Positions 1 through 12,307 of a stretch of 64,000 nucleotides of DNA are shown piece after piece. Numbering within the stretch: the stretch's first letter is position 1; each line of letters opens with the position of its first letter. Below the pieces are notes generated by a model. That model was not told the origin of the DNA and ran no database searches. It was given only the letters and a program-made list of their open reading frames with translations. Position numbers and translations under genes: made by a program. Source of the DNA: Zygnema cylindricum (lineage: Eukaryota; Streptophyta; Zygnematophyceae; Zygnematales; Zygnemataceae); assembly GCA_037447655.1 (NCBI GenBank), contig JBBHKE010001197.1:208547-272546 (forward strand), read 5' to 3'.

Positions 1-818
1 CGAATACCAAAAAGTACTTAAATTTCTGTGTAATCCAAACTTGAAATAATATAAACAGGTACTCAATAGTGCAAAAAAAGCAAATTATGGATTAAACTAC
101 ACAAGAAAAAAGTCAAACAAATTCAGTCCGTTTTCTTACACGTTTTCAAATTTTTCCCATTCTTACTTCTGAAGTTATAGTGGAGTCAGTGTTCCGTTTT
201 GGATGTATTTTCCTAAGTTTTATGGTTTTTTATGTCCACGATCATACGAATTCAAAACTTATAGCTGGTTGTTGTCTGAACCAGTCGAACTGTTAAAAAG
301 TTAACATAGTTAGTTTGTTTGATACAAGAATGTTTAGATTCAGTACAAAATTGATGCAAAGAAAAACATCATTTGTCTCCGTGTCTTATCGGGATGGTCA
401 TGGGGACATTCTTATAATTTGAAATGGAAATGGATAGAAATAGTTTTTGTGAGTTTTCATCACACAAAGTTAAATTTGTAAATTGTCAAATCCTCCAAGA
501 TTGTTGCCTTAAAGGGGATGATCTTTTGAGAGACGTGGATTGATGATTAGGTATCTAAATTCATTTTTGTTTCCCATGTTTTCTTATTACTTCTAAGATA
601 ATTGAAAATAAAGTAAATTGTTGCGTAGAATTCTTGAAGGTTTGCATTTTTCACAATATAAAAAAATGACCGTTCCACCTTCAATAGCCGGTGTATAATT
701 TTATCAAAACTATAGAAAGGAAAAATATGACAGAAAAAAGGGGTCACTGATAAGAACCTATTATCCATAAATGAAAAAAATAATTATCTCAATCATATAT
801 GTGATATTCTTTTTGCAG
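1..818. other. AT-rich region upstream of the first visible kinase exon
   Basis: This stretch is A/T-rich and has stops in all frames at short intervals. It ends in a good splice acceptor (TTTTGCAG at 811-818) directly before the first visible kinase exon, so at least its right end is intron. The kinase's signal peptide, ectodomain and transmembrane exons must lie here unrecognised, or upstream of the window. I could not assign any exon in it. Confidence 0.5.
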
Positions 819-3800
819 AAAAAAAAGAGCATTTTATTACCAGGAAACTTAACAAACATACCGTAAATTTTTTACCTATGCAAGTAATCATTGAGGCCAC
901 TGAAAATTTCAGTGAGAGCAACGCACTAGGAGCTGGAGGCTTTGGGACACTTTATAAAGGAGTATCAAAGAATGGAGAACTATGGGCAGTGAAGCAGGCA
1001 AATAATGCTTCAGTAGAAAGCTTGGAACAATTCAAGAATGAGGTTTGTTAAAGTTAGCCATTAGAATGTAACGATTTGAAAATGATGATTGAGAGTTGGT
1101 AAAGGTTGCTTCATTGTCTCATCAAATCGAAACATATTTTTATGAAGATATCTTGTAAATCGGTTTACTCTGGAATCTCTCAAATTGTCCTTTCACCTTG
1201 AGAAACGTACCTAAGACTTATCTTGAATTTTCTGTTGTATTAGCAGAAAACAGGAAACAAAATTTCTTCTCATTGCATGTAACGTGCTTTATTGTCAAAC
1301 GAGTACACCATTTCAAAATTATGTTGACTTATTATGTTTTGAGCTCTTCTATCTATTTTAGTAGAGCAATGAGAAATGATTCTTCGATATTTTTACCAAA
1401 CTCCTTTGTTGAATCGAAAATGGGAAAAAGGACAATAACTGTTTTGAAGGCATTAAATTAATCGTTTCACCCATTTCTGAACCTTTTTGTGGACACTAAA
1501 ATTTATGCAGGTAGAAATCATATCGAGAATGAACCACAAGAATCTTGTTAAGCTATTTGGGTTTTGTCACACTGACACCGAGAAGATAATGGTTTACGAA
1601 TTTATTGAAAATGGGACACTCAAATCAGCCCTTAAACGAGGAGAAGGTAGGGCTTCATATTGTTTGATTTTTCTCTCTTTCTATCTGCACCTTCCTACCC
1701 GCTTCTTCCTTTTCCATATCCTTCCCTCCTCTCCACTACCACGCTTCTTCGGATTTCATCTCTCTCTCTCACCCTTGTCCCCTACCCTTGGAAACCCTCT
1801 ACTTCCCTCTCTTCTATGCATGCATGTCCATCCTCCATTTCGTCCGTCTTGCGTTCCATCTTTCTTCCCATCTTAGCCTTTGTAATTTTGGTATCATTGC
1901 AATTTTGATAGTCTCACTATCAAAAATTTGCGTTCAAAGTAGTTTAATGCCTAAGGATGCTTCCCACAAACAACTTCCCTAAATATTGTTTCTCGGTTTC
2001 GTGACAGACGTGGAAGGTATTTTAAGGTTGAAGTTAAATATTTCCATTTCTGATAACTTGATAATGTTCCTAAAAAAATCCGAAAAACAGGCGTGGTATT
2101 CTTCCGGGATCTGAACATATTTCCCTCGAGATTCTCAACGAATATTAGGACTTTAGAGTTTTGATTCCTCGACAACACTTTTGGTGTTGTATTGCAACTT
2201 GACATGCCTTTTTTTTATGAAGAGAGAGAGAGTGGGAGAGAGAAGGAGAGAGGGAGAGGGAGGGCAGTGTGAGGGCAAGGGTGTGGGTAAGGGCGAGGTG
2301 GGGAGATGTAAGGAACGGCCGGGAGAGAAAAAGAGTGGGGGAGAGCTCGGGAGAGAGGGAGAGTGAGAATGACAGTGAGAGATAAGGAGAAACAGGGAAA
2401 GAGAAAAGAGGAAAAAAGTAGAGATAGAGAGGGACTGACAGAGTGAGGGGGAGAGGGGGAGAACGAGAAGGGGAGAGAGAGAGAGAGATAGAGAGAGGAA
2501 GAGGGAGAGGGATAGGGAGAAAGAGGGAGGGGGAGAGAGGGAGGGAGAGGAAGAAGGAGAGGGATAGGGAGGGGGGGGGAGGGAGAGGGAGAGGTTGAGG
2601 GAGATGGAGAGAGAGGGGGAGAGGGAGAGGGAGAGGGATAAAGGGAGAAGAAATGAAGATGCTTATTTTTTGTTTTCTGCTAAAACAGCCACAATTCAAC
2701 CTGTTTTGACATTTGAACGAGTAGATATTGGTCTTGGAGAGAGGGAGAGAAGGAGAAAAGTAGGGTGAGAGAGAGGAAGAGCGAGAGGGAGAGAGAAAGA
2801 GAGGAAATTGAAATTTTTCCTTTTTGGAACTCTTCCAAAACAGGCACAATTCAACCTGTTTTGACCTTTGAACAACGAGTGGATATTGCTCTTGGAGCTG
2901 CCGAAGGATTGCGATATCTTCACACGCAGGCAAAACCGACTATTATACATCGCGATGTTAAGGCAGACAATATCCTTTTGGACGCAAATATGCAGGTAAA
3001 ATACAGGCCATTCATTAAAATTGGAGCAACTATTAAATTTATTGTTCTTTGTATTTAGGCACTTCTCCAAATTTTGTCCTATACAGATGTTTCTTGCAGG
3101 TCTCCGTGAAGTTTAATTTGCAAATCACTTTTTTTCAATGTTTAAAGTAAGTTTCAACAAGTCAATGTTCCGTGTGACGCTGGTCTTGTATTGTTTCAAT
3201 TGAACTGGTTCAGTAATGCAAATTGCAGTTCACCAAACTTCACTAAATCTACCAGAATAAAACTTTATGTTGGGCTGCTTGATTGTGCAAGCTGTACTGT
3301 TTTTGTATTCATTTATCTCTTTAATTCGTCCATCTTGTACCTGACCTGAAAGGGAATTCTGAATTATAATGCCCGTTGTGTTCCAATGCTAATTAAATTC
3401 AGACTGTTTTCCACTTTTGTAGGCCAAAGTTTGTGATTTCGGTCTTCTAAAGGACAATGAAGACAAAGAGGAATTAGCGAAGAGAACTGATGTCGCCGGA
3501 ACTTATGGTTACATGGATCCGGAGTATTACTCTACTTACCGCGTCACGGCAAAAAGTGACGTTTATAGGTGAGATCAACTTTTCCATTTTTCCTAGAGCA
3601 CGTTTTTTTTTTTTTTCCAGAAGTTGCATATATGTCTGTGCATGGAAACACAATTAAGTTGAATTCTCCACACAAAAGGCAGTTACATTTTTGCTGTTAA
3701 TAAGGAACCCGCTGATTTCTATCGTACTTTTCATTGCTTTTGATTTATTTTCAAGAGTGCTGGTCGAAACAGTATTGGCTAACCTACGAGTTCTTGAGAA

Positions 3801-4748
3801 TTAACAGATGTAAACTTTGTGGCGTTTCTATTTGTAGTTTTGGAGTTGTAATCTTAGAACTCATTACTGGTCGGGAGGCAATTCTTGAGGAAATATCAGG
3901 GGACGGTGTTCGCGAAAGGATTTCCTTAGCAAGTTGGGTATGTATCCGATGTTTCTCCCTTTTGTTTGGCATCGGCCACATTTACAGACATGTAAAAATT
4001 GTGCATGTATATGTGCATAAATAACTATATCCTTCTGTCCTTATATCCTTATGACACCCTACCTTGCAGTAACCTGAGTTGATCCCCTGGTATAGTTACC
4101 TTATTATACCCTAAGAAATTCATGAATATTGAATAGCTCAAAGTGTAATGACCTTGAAAAATTATTCTAAAATTTTCGGTTATTGACTAATTCCTAGTAT
4201 TTGACCTCTTATTATGCTCTTCTAAATTTTGGTTTATTTAATATATCAAACAGAAAAATTATCTCGCTCAATACCTTGTTCCATACTCATCATTTTTTGT
4301 CCCTACCGTTTTGATAACATTTCAATCGATTAATGATTATTATTGGTTACCCATACAGGCGTTGAAAATGATGCGGTCGACTTTGGGACTTTCCGTTATT
4401 GTGGATCCGAGTTTGGACTCCAACTACTCTTTGGATGACATGAACATCCTGGCGAGTGTCACGGCATCCTGTCTTCAAAAAGTTCCTATGTATCGGCCAG
4501 AAATGGCTGTCGTGGCGAGCCATTTGCGTCTACTTAAGACAAAATTGAAGAATAAAGACTCGCAAGTCATGGAAAACAACGGATTGATACTTCTTCCTAG
4601 TGAAGAAGTTGTTGAAGAAGAAGGTCCTACACATTTAATTCTTAGAACTTACACTTCTTCTAGAAACACGTCTGGTTATAGTCGTTCTTTCAGCAACGGT
4701 TCCTTCTTCAGGCCTGTTCAGAAAGAAAGTGTTTTGCTGCCACGGTAA
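819..4748 (+). CDS. Receptor-like protein kinase, cytoplasmic kinase part (six exons, 5' end missing)
   Basis: Exons are 819-1042, 1511-1646, 2844-2995, 3423-3568, 3838-3937 and 4359-4748. All junctions are GT-AG and phases agree, giving 381 codons to a TAA. Seen in order: a juxtamembrane segment with the EATENFSE motif; glycine loop [11 protein letters not shown]; the VAIK-type lysine in WAVKQ; alpha-C helix [15 protein letters not shown]; catalytic loop [11 protein letters not shown] in CDFGLL; activation segment [13 protein letters not shown]; then [19 protein letters not shown]. All catalytic residues are present, so an active RD-type Ser/Thr kinase is expected, acting at the plasma membrane in signal perception. 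After the kinase core is an acidic and serine-rich tail of about 70 residues. The ectodomain is not seen, so the RLK subfamily (LRR, malectin, PERK-like) is undetermined. The third visible intron-exon boundary is crowded by a GA repeat and a duplicated exon start. Confidence 0.85.
2216..2660 (+). repeat. GA-rich purine tract in a kinase intron
   Basis: About 450 bp are almost pure purine on the + strand (GAGAGG, GGGAGA and GAGAGAGA mixtures), inside the 1647-2843 intron. A shorter purine tract follows at about 2735-2815. The long minus-strand Ser/Pro/Leu-rich frame here is an artefact of the repeat. Such tracts can form triplex DNA or bind GAGA-binding (BBR/BPC) factors; that role is inference. 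Confidence 0.9.
2671..2740 (+). pseudogene. Duplicated 5' part of kinase exon 3 (pseudo-exon)
   Basis: The sequence from about 2671 repeats the intron end, the AG acceptor and the first ~50 bases of the real exon at 2844 (shared CACAATTCAACCTGTTTTGA, then GA..GATATTG..CTTGGAG). After the duplicated acceptor the frame stays open for about 20 codons, then enters GA repeat and stops. It looks like a tandem duplication with GA repeat growing between the copies. Using this acceptor would give a truncated kinase. Confidence 0.8.
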
Positions 4749-6851
4749 AAGTTTTTAATGCCATTATTGTTTGGATTCATTCAGACAACCCAATTTTGTT
4801 TTGCTTCCCTGTTTATAGCTCTTGGAAACACCATCCCCCCAACTTTGCAACGCCTTCAAATTGCGATATTTATCTAACGAAAATGTCGTCCAGTCTTTAA
4901 CTAAAAATCCATGATTAAAAAATTTGTAGTCGTTCCACTCCTGTTTTCTTTTTTGACCCTAGTCCTTTTTCTTCATGAGGTCCCTAGTAGTCTATCCCCA
5001 TATAGAACTACTTGCCATGCTTTACCACCTAAAATAAAGAAAAACGCTGACACGTTTTTATTTTTTTTAGAAAACAAACACCAATAACTTAATCATAATA
5101 TGCCAGTTTGAAGGCGGATCTTAATAAACAAACCATATGGAATAAGATTTCTCACCGACTTTTCTTGTGTGGTACTTTTAAATTTCCTTGATTTTAAATA
5201 TTTATGTACTTAAAGACAACGAGGAGATGTGTTGGCGTTTGGTTATTGTTCAAAGCTGTCATAAAACTTTAGCCGATGCAAAAAAAGGGGAAATTAAAAA
5301 GTTAGATAAATCTTAAATTTGGGTTAAATTAAAAATGAGATGTCATGAGCGATATCAAACCCTAACTAATAAAACCCGAATTAGGTATTATATATAATAT
5401 AAAAGGAGATCTAACCAAAATTTTGAAGTATGAGGAAGAATTGGTAGTCAAAATCTTAATGGGACGACTCAAAATAAAGCTAAAATTGGATGATATAGCC
5501 TAGTGTTTGTTGTTTTATCCATCTCCCCTAATATCTGTTTCTATGTTTCAGTAATTTTTAGTCTTTTTTTACAAAAGTATTAATTTGCTTAAAAGTAGCT
5601 TTTTTTTGAAAGGTCCTCGTTATTGTCATTTTTCCAGTATTATTAGGACATAACTTCACTTAACCTTTTTGGAAAGGAGTGTGACCGTCCTTCCTGTTGA
5701 TTTTATGCGATCTCGGGCGATACCTTTGGTATGGATGAACCTACACGATCTTTTTTTGTGACGTCATGGATTCACACGTGCAAAATTTGACAAACGTTTC
5801 CATGACAAAAAGTACAAAGAATATGACAAAAGAAATGCGGCCGTTTGTGGCTGAAACGGAACACGTGGTAGCATGTGATAAGACCATTCAAAAAAGATAT
5901 TTCACAGCACAGTGAACAACACGGAGATATAAAAATGCATCAAGGCATCAGAGATAGGTATCTCACACAGACATTATAATTTATAAAATTTAAGGAATTT
6001 AGATATGACATTTATTTTGGGCCTTTTGTCCCTAGAGATAGATAGCATACGAAATAGGAGGAAAGTTTAACTTTTATAAAAGTACAAAGTTTAAGGAACA
6101 TTTGTATTTTGAGGATCCTGTTTATTAATGAAATCAAGCTGTCTAAACCTACCTCATCTAATTGACCTATCTATGCATTCTCCCTTCTTTGATCTACCAT
6201 TGTAGATTATTTAAATTCCACTTTGTTGTGTATATCTGTAACGTGACTACCTTAGCTTGTGGCCACATGCTAAGGTGATTGTTAGATTTTAAAATGTTAG
6301 ATTTCTTAGAAATTTGGGATTCGGCATGACCCAGACTTGGGATAATTGAGCCGGCCATGGCTTGAACATGGGACCTTCACTGTAGCTGTGAACCCACTAC
6401 CACTATGCCTGTGAACCCACTACCACTATGTCATCAGGTCGATGTAGAGACAAGCGGGTTCGTACTAATTTATTTCAGGTTGCTTCAAGTATGATGTTAC
6501 CATATTCTTCCCCGTATTTTTTTATTGACGTCCGTTTGTACAAAAGTCTGATCCCACGATGTGACAGTGGTCACATAAAATTGTCGATACTCGATATTGC
6601 CCAAAGAACCACATCTCTATACAAATTATAGAGCTTTGGTCGTCCATTTGGAAACATTTAAATAGGCCGACTTTCTGTTTGTTTACGTCCTTGAACGGCG
6701 TGTCACTCGACCGACGTCACCAAACAGGTAACTTTGTTCCTCTGGCGACCTCAGCAATAGGGTAGCTTTCAAAGTACACCCTCGGCAATCGTTATTAACC
6801 GTCATATATTGGCTACTCGATCCCTATCAATGAATATAGATAAAGTCGCCA
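4749..6851. other. Intergenic, no gene recognised
   Basis: A/T-rich sequence downstream of the kinase stop. No frame of convincing length, no RNA gene and no transposon termini were recognised. It holds a short perfect tandem duplication at 6387-6435. Copia-1 follows. Confidence 0.6.
6387..6435. repeat. Two-copy tandem repeat, ~24 bp unit
   Basis: The unit GTGAACCCACTACCACTATG followed by a few bases occurs twice in a row. Just upstream is GGCTTGAACATGGGACC, faintly like a tRNA T-arm. That is too little to call a SINE. Confidence 0.7.
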
Positions 6852-6856
6852 CCTGC

Positions 6857-7426
6857 TTTTACGATTCATTGAAAGAATCGTACGCACGCGGAATCAGTTT
6901 GATTTCGCAAAAAAACAACTGTACTTTCTTGAATATACCAAAAGTACAATTACGTGAAAGTTCTATAGGTTTCGCGAAATGAATTTTTCGTTTCGTTTCG
7001 CGTCTAGAATTTTCGTACGTCTAGTTTAGTACGATAGTACTTCTAGATTTGTCTAGTACTTTCGTCTTAGCTTGTCGTTTTGCTATGTTTCAGCCCTTAG
7101 TGAAATTTAGAGTATTCTAGCTTAATCTGCGGATAGGTGGCAGATTTTTGGAGGCTTCTTGGCGGCGCATGCTCACACGTGTCACGCCATGGCTGGTATT
7201 GTATTTAAAGGACACCATGACTGTGTGTGAATCAATCAATGAGGAATTGGAGGATTATATGGAGTAATAGAAGAGATAGAGAAGAAATTGTAATTTTAGT
7301 TTTATATTAATGTGAGAATTTTTATGAAATGACTCTTCAATGTTGATTTAATGTTTTATAATCTGAATGCTTCTGCTGCTATAAGTGTTTGTAAGTGAGC
7401 TCAGAGTTTTATTATCCATCCTTTCA
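6857..7426 (+). repeat. Copia-1 5' LTR
   Basis: It starts TTTTACGATT where the 3' LTR has TGTTACGATT, so its TG terminus is mutated to TT. It ends CTTTCA. The segment 6880-7066 carries seven GTAC cores. A TATA-like TATTTAAAG lies near 7200. The start is fixed by the CCTGC target duplication. Confidence 0.95.
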
Positions 7427-7428
7427 TT

Positions 7429-7440
7429 TGGTATCGGAGC
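7429..7440 (+). other. Copia-1 primer-binding site (initiator tRNA-Met 3' end)
   Basis: TGGTATCGGAGC lies two bases after the LTR. It differs by one base from TGGTATCAGAGC, the usual plant copia site complementary to the 3' end of initiator tRNA-Met. Confidence 0.9.
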
Positions 7441-7618
7441 AAGTAGAGCTCCATTGCAGTGTATGGGTGGAAGGAGCAAAAAGAAGTCCCCTTTCACTCC
7501 CTCCTCTTCAGCTACCCCTGTTTCTAATTTTTGGGAAAATTTGCCGACTCCCGAGGATCCTCCTTAAGAAGAGAAAGAGTTCAGTTTTACCGGAGCCGCA
7601 TTTGAGTCATCATTCCCC

Positions 7619-8760
7619 ATGGATTCGGTTGACCAAAATAGAGGTGTCGGTGGCTCGATGTCCGAAATTCAAATGCGAGAATATTTGGAGAATTTCATGC
7701 GTCGGATTGATGAGAAATTCTCGGCCGTGGATAGGAGGTTCGATGAATTAACTCATGGTGATCCGGATCCCGATCCGGATGGAGGAGATTCCGATGATAG
7801 TGATGAGGAGGCAAAGAAAGTGAAAGATAAGAGGGGGAAACTTAAGCTTGATGATGATTCCGATTTAGAAGAAGATAGTCAAGGAGGAGTGGAAATGTTT
7901 CAGATGCCCGGAAAGACCGTCGTATTCAATGGATCGAATTACCCTTCGTGGAAGAAATGTATTCGAGCTCAATTGATTTTGAGAGGCCTTTGGAAGGTCG
8001 TCAATGGAGAAGAGAAAATGCCGGTTGGAGATGCGAAGACTCGTCGGTTGTGGAAGCGAAAGAATCTTGCGGCCATCACCGGATTAATGCAAACTTGTTC
8101 GGTGTCCGTGCATGATCATTTCCTCACGCATAGCACCGCACACGGATGTTGGAAGGCGTTAGAATCCCAATTTGAGAGGGGAATCCAAAACAAGGGCCAA
8201 TATATGTTTTCCGATTTCATGCAATTCAAGATGAAATCCAATGAATCTTTTGACGATGCGGTGAAGAGATTCAATATTATTGTGGAGCAACTTCTCAACA
8301 ATGGGAGAGTGATCACGGAGGAGGACAAAGTAACCGGATTTTTGAATGCATTACCGGATAAGTGGATCCATCTCAAGGAGATTTTACTTGCGAGGGAAAA
8401 TAACACCTACGAGTTTATTGTGAATTATTTAAAGATGGCGGAGAGTAATCGTGTTAGCTCTTCAAAGGGCTCTTTGGACACGGGATCCTTGAATGTGACT
8501 TCTCCCGAATTCGCGGACTTACATTATTTCCGTGGAAGAGGGGGTGGAAAAGGAGGAGGTTCGAGAGGTCGTGGAAAATGGCTTGATAGGGGCGGAAATT
8601 CTTGACCTCGGTCCGCACAAAATGATAGTAGCAACGTCTTGTGTTTCCGTTGCAACCGGCCCGGTCAATTTTCGGCTTCTTTTCCGGAAAAGGAGAAATA
8701 ATGCTTCAATTGTGGGAAACTAGGCCATACGAGCCAGCAATGCTGCTCTAAATTTAGTAG
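7619..8760 (+). pseudogene. Copia-1 gag (capsid/nucleocapsid region of polyprotein)
   Basis: The frame starts at ATG 7619. It has an acidic N-terminal part (DPDPDPDGGDSDDSDEE), then the copia gag core beginning VVFNGSNYPSWKKC, and a basic Gly/Arg-rich end. A TGA at 8603-8605 (probably CGA to TGA) cuts it at 328 residues. Past it, in the same frame, are two zinc knuckles. The first (CFRCNRPGQFSASF) has lost its His and last Cys. The second (CFNCGKLGHTSQQC, 8702-8743) is an intact CX2CX4HX4C but is preceded by a TAA. Gag would form the virus-like particle and package RNA. Confidence 0.9.
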
Positions 8761-10720
8761 CGAAGGAGTAAGAGGCGGTCGCAGTTTTAGAGGTCGCGGT
8801 CGCGGACGTGATAGTGGTCGTGGTTGTGGACGCTATGGCGGTCATGGCGGAAGCCATGTAAATTTTGTTGACTCGGGAAATTTTGAAGGAGGCGAAGGTG
8901 GACAAACGTTCACTTGTCTTCACTTCTCTATTGATTCATTAAGTGAACCAAGTGACGCACGCGAAAAGGAGTGGATAATTGACACGGGAGCGTCTCACCA
9001 CGTGTGTAGGGACGCTACATTGTTTGACGACATGCGTTCACTTACCGTACCAAAATTAATTACGGTCGCAAGTGGACAAACGATTACGGTTGGTAAAGTG
9101 GGTACCGTTCGATTGTATTTACCTACATGGGATCGTTTTGGAAATGAAACTATTTCGGAGGCGCGTCTATTGAATGTCCTATATATTCCGGATGGTTCAG
9201 TGAATCTATTAAGCGTACCTCAAATTCAGCGTGCCGGTGGAAGCGTAGTCGCTAGAGGTGATTCGGCGATTTGCATATATCGCGCCGACGGCAAATTAAT
9301 CGGCGAAGGCGAAGTCACCAATTCGATGCATAGTCGACTTTTATGGAGGCGACCAAGGAAGAATGCTTCTTCTACGGGCATTCTAAATCAAATCTCGGAA
9401 TTAAAAGGAGATTTAACGTTATGGCACCATCGGATGTGTCATACATCCGAAGGAAATTTGAGGAAAATGATAAAAACGACATGTGTGAGAGGATTAGATC
9501 TTGCTACCGGCGAAAAAGTAAATGGGTGTGATGGATGTAGTCAAGGACGACAAATTCGGAAATCACATCCTACGAAAGATGTGAAATTTCAGGCTCAACA
9601 TCCTTTGGAGCTTGTCCACGTCGATCTATGTGGACAAATTAAGCCGGAGAGCCTCGGAGGAAACTGATATATTATCGTCATCGTTGATGACTATTCAAGA
9701 TTTTCGTGGGTTCGATTATTGAAGAGAAAATCGGATGCTCTTCAAACTTTTATTGAGTGGCATGCATTTGCCGAAAGACAATGCGAACGGAAGTTGAAAG
9801 CCATTCGTTCGGATAATGGAGGTGAATTTATTGCATTTGAGGGGTATTGTAAGGAGAAAGGTATTACCCAACAATTCACTTCACCTTATTCTCCAGAATC
9901 AAATGGAGTTGCCGAAAGGAAAAACAGGACCTTACAAGAAATGGTGAGGGCGATGGTGCATTCGGCCGGTCAAAGTATCTCATTATGGGGAGATGACATC
10001 CTCACAGCAAATTACATTTGTAATCGGAGACTTACTTCGGTTTCCGGTGACAAAACACCATTCGAATTACTTTATGGGCGAAAACCGGCCCTCCATCATC
10101 TCAGAATTTGGGGATGTCGTGCTACGGTGTATGTGGATCAAGTGAAAAGGAAAGGGAAATTTGCGGCGAGAAGTTGGCCCGGAATTTTCGTGGGCCATAG
10201 TACAAAAGGAAATCTTTATCGTGTATTCGACACGGTTCGTCGTATTGTGGAAGAATCCCGAAATGTTAATTTTCATGAATACTTAAAATCGGTTATTGAG
10301 AAATTGGCGAAATTGAAGAATAATCTTGATTTTTATGAGGTAGACGATGTTGCCAATTTCCCGGACATTCAGGACTCCGATTCAGATGAGGAACCGGAAT
10401 CCATTGTTAACATCAAGAAGGGAAAATCAAATGTTAATTCGAGTTCGGAAAAATTGGACATTGACATTGATGTTCGGAGTAATGCAAGCCGAAATTCCAA
10501 AATGTCGACGGAAAGTCAAAAATCCTCAAGCTCAAAATCGAGTTTACCAAATATGGACGAGGAGGAGCAAAATGTGGAACAAGTTCCGTTTCTTAGACGG
10601 AGTACTCGAGAGAATAGAGGAAAGAAACCGAATCGGCTTTCTTATGACAAAATTGGTGGAGAGAATTCCAATTCCCATTATTTCGTCTCCGATGCAAAGG
10701 AGACGGAAATCCTCTTATAG
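8761..10720 (+). pseudogene. Copia-1 protease and integrase
   Basis: After an Arg/Gly-rich linker (GRGRGRDSGRG) the aspartic protease motif DTGAS is at 8981-8995, intact. The integrase zinc region follows (WHHRMCH then CDGCSQG, HHCC). The catalytic core has VDDYSRF, SDNGGEF and SPYSPESNGVAERKNRT (the D,D,E residues present), and then the copia GKK/GCR-type C-terminal part. A TGA at 9665-9667, where relatives carry Arg, splits the integrase just before VDDYSRF. The acidic/serine linker before RT ends at a TAG (10718-10720). Confidence 0.9.
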
Positions 10721-10726
10721 CAATTA

Positions 10727-12277
10727 ATGTGCGAGAATTTGGCCGGCGATCCTCAATCATACGCGGAGGCGAGAAATTCGTGTGATTGGGAAACGAAGTG
10801 GAAGCCGGCATGGGAGAAGGAGTATAAATCAATTGTGGAAAATCGGACATTTGAGGAAGTAAAATTACCGGAAGGAAAGAAAGCGATTGACGCGAAATGG
10901 GTCTTCAAAAATAAAACAGGTGCATCGGGTGAAGTAGTAAAACATAAAGCGAGACTTGTATGCAAAGGATTTCAGCAAAGAGAGGGGGTAGATTACACGG
11001 AGATGTATGCCCCCGTTGTGAAATTCGACTCTTTAAAGATGATTATGGCGATTGCCGCTGCAAAGAAGAAACACGTTCATCAAATGGATGTGGAGACCGC
11101 GTTCCTAAATGGAGACTTAGAAGAAGAGGTTTATATGAAGGTACCCGAAGGCGTGACATCACAGGAAGGCACGGTATGGCGTCTTCGCAAATCGCTCTAC
11201 GGATTGAAGCAAGCGCCTCACACATGGTATTTACGCCTACACAAAGTTCTTTTGGACTTTGGTTTCACACGTACGATCTCGGATTCTGGAGTGTACGTGA
11301 AAGGACAAGGAAAAGATCAAATTATATTTTCGGTTTACGTCGATGATTTCTTGATGACGTCGGATAGTTTGGAACGTATACGCGAATTGAAAGCATACTT
11401 ACGACAACATTTAAAAGTCACAGATCTTGGCGAAGTAAAATATATTTTGGGAATTGAAGTGATTCGTAATGAGAACGGGGATATAAAGTTAAGTCAACCA
11501 CAATATTGTAAAGAGGTATTAACTCGGTTTTCTATGCTTGACGCAAAACCAGTTTCGACGCCTATGGATGCAAAAATTCAATTGCGAAAGTTTGAGGAAG
11601 AAGCGACGGTAGATGTACTGTACCGCGAAGCGATTGGAAGTTTAATGTACCTAAGTGTTGGTACGCGGCCCGATATTTCGGCCGCCGTTTCAATTGTAAG
11701 TCGATATTGTCAAGCACCTAAAAAATTGCATTGGGAAGCCGTCAAGCGTATATTTCGTTACTTGGCGGGAACTATCGATATCGGTCTTGTTTTTAAATCT
11801 AAAAGCGAATCATTGGAATGTGTCGGATATTGCGAAGCCGATTGGGGCGGAGATTTCGATTCGGGAAAATCAACGTCCGGATATGCGTTTGTGTTTGGTG
11901 GAGCGGCAATTTCGTGGAGTTCGCGTTTGCAACCAACCGTGGCACTAAGTTCAACGGAGGCCGAGTATATGGCGGCGTGCCACCCAAGCAAGGCATCAAT
12001 ATGGATAAAAGAAATGTTAAGCGAACTTGGATTTTCGATTAGATGCTTACAGATTTTTACGGATAGTATGAGTTAAATGGCACTTGTGAAAAATCCCGTA
12101 TTTCACAAGCGCACTAAACATAAACGGATTCAATGGTATTTCGTACAAGATTTGGTAGCGGCAAAAGAAGTGCAATTTTTGTATGTATCGACACTTGAGG
12201 AAGCTGCCGATATGCTTACTAAGGCGGTGACGTTTGATGTGCTTTTAAGAGGAAGACCTAAACTAGGGTTGTTGTGA
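10727..12277 (+). pseudogene. Copia-1 reverse transcriptase and RNase H
   Basis: The RT shows AKWVFKNK, KARLVCKGFQQ, QMDVETAFLNGDL, SLYGLKQAP and the catalytic YVDD (11336-11347), followed by KYILGIEV. RNase H shows SLMYLSVGTRPDI, the DWGGD motif, GAAISWSSRLQPTVALSSTEAEY and, after a TAA at 12074-12076, the terminal KRTKHKRIQW and EEAADMLTK blocks. All catalytic residues visible are intact; only the stops inactivate it. The reading frame is the same as gag. Confidence 0.93.
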
Positions 12278-12295
12278 CGTTGACGATTCTTCAAT

Positions 12296-12307
12296 GAAGA
12301 GGGGGAA
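12296..12307 (+). other. Copia-1 polypurine tract
   Basis: GAAGAGGGGGAA ends directly at the 3' LTR start. It primes plus-strand DNA synthesis. Confidence 0.85.

Noticed and set aside
2145-2933. 262-codon minus-strand frame rich in Ser, Pro and Leu
   Set aside because: It is the complement of the GA repeat in a kinase intron; composition only, no domain.
6290-6440. SINE
   Set aside because: Only a weak T-arm-like string and a short tandem repeat; no A-box, tail or duplication.
9343-9531. Extra frames overlapping Copia-1, Copia-2 and Copia-3 pol
   Set aside because: Shadows of the true frames; all have recognised domains on the main frame instead.
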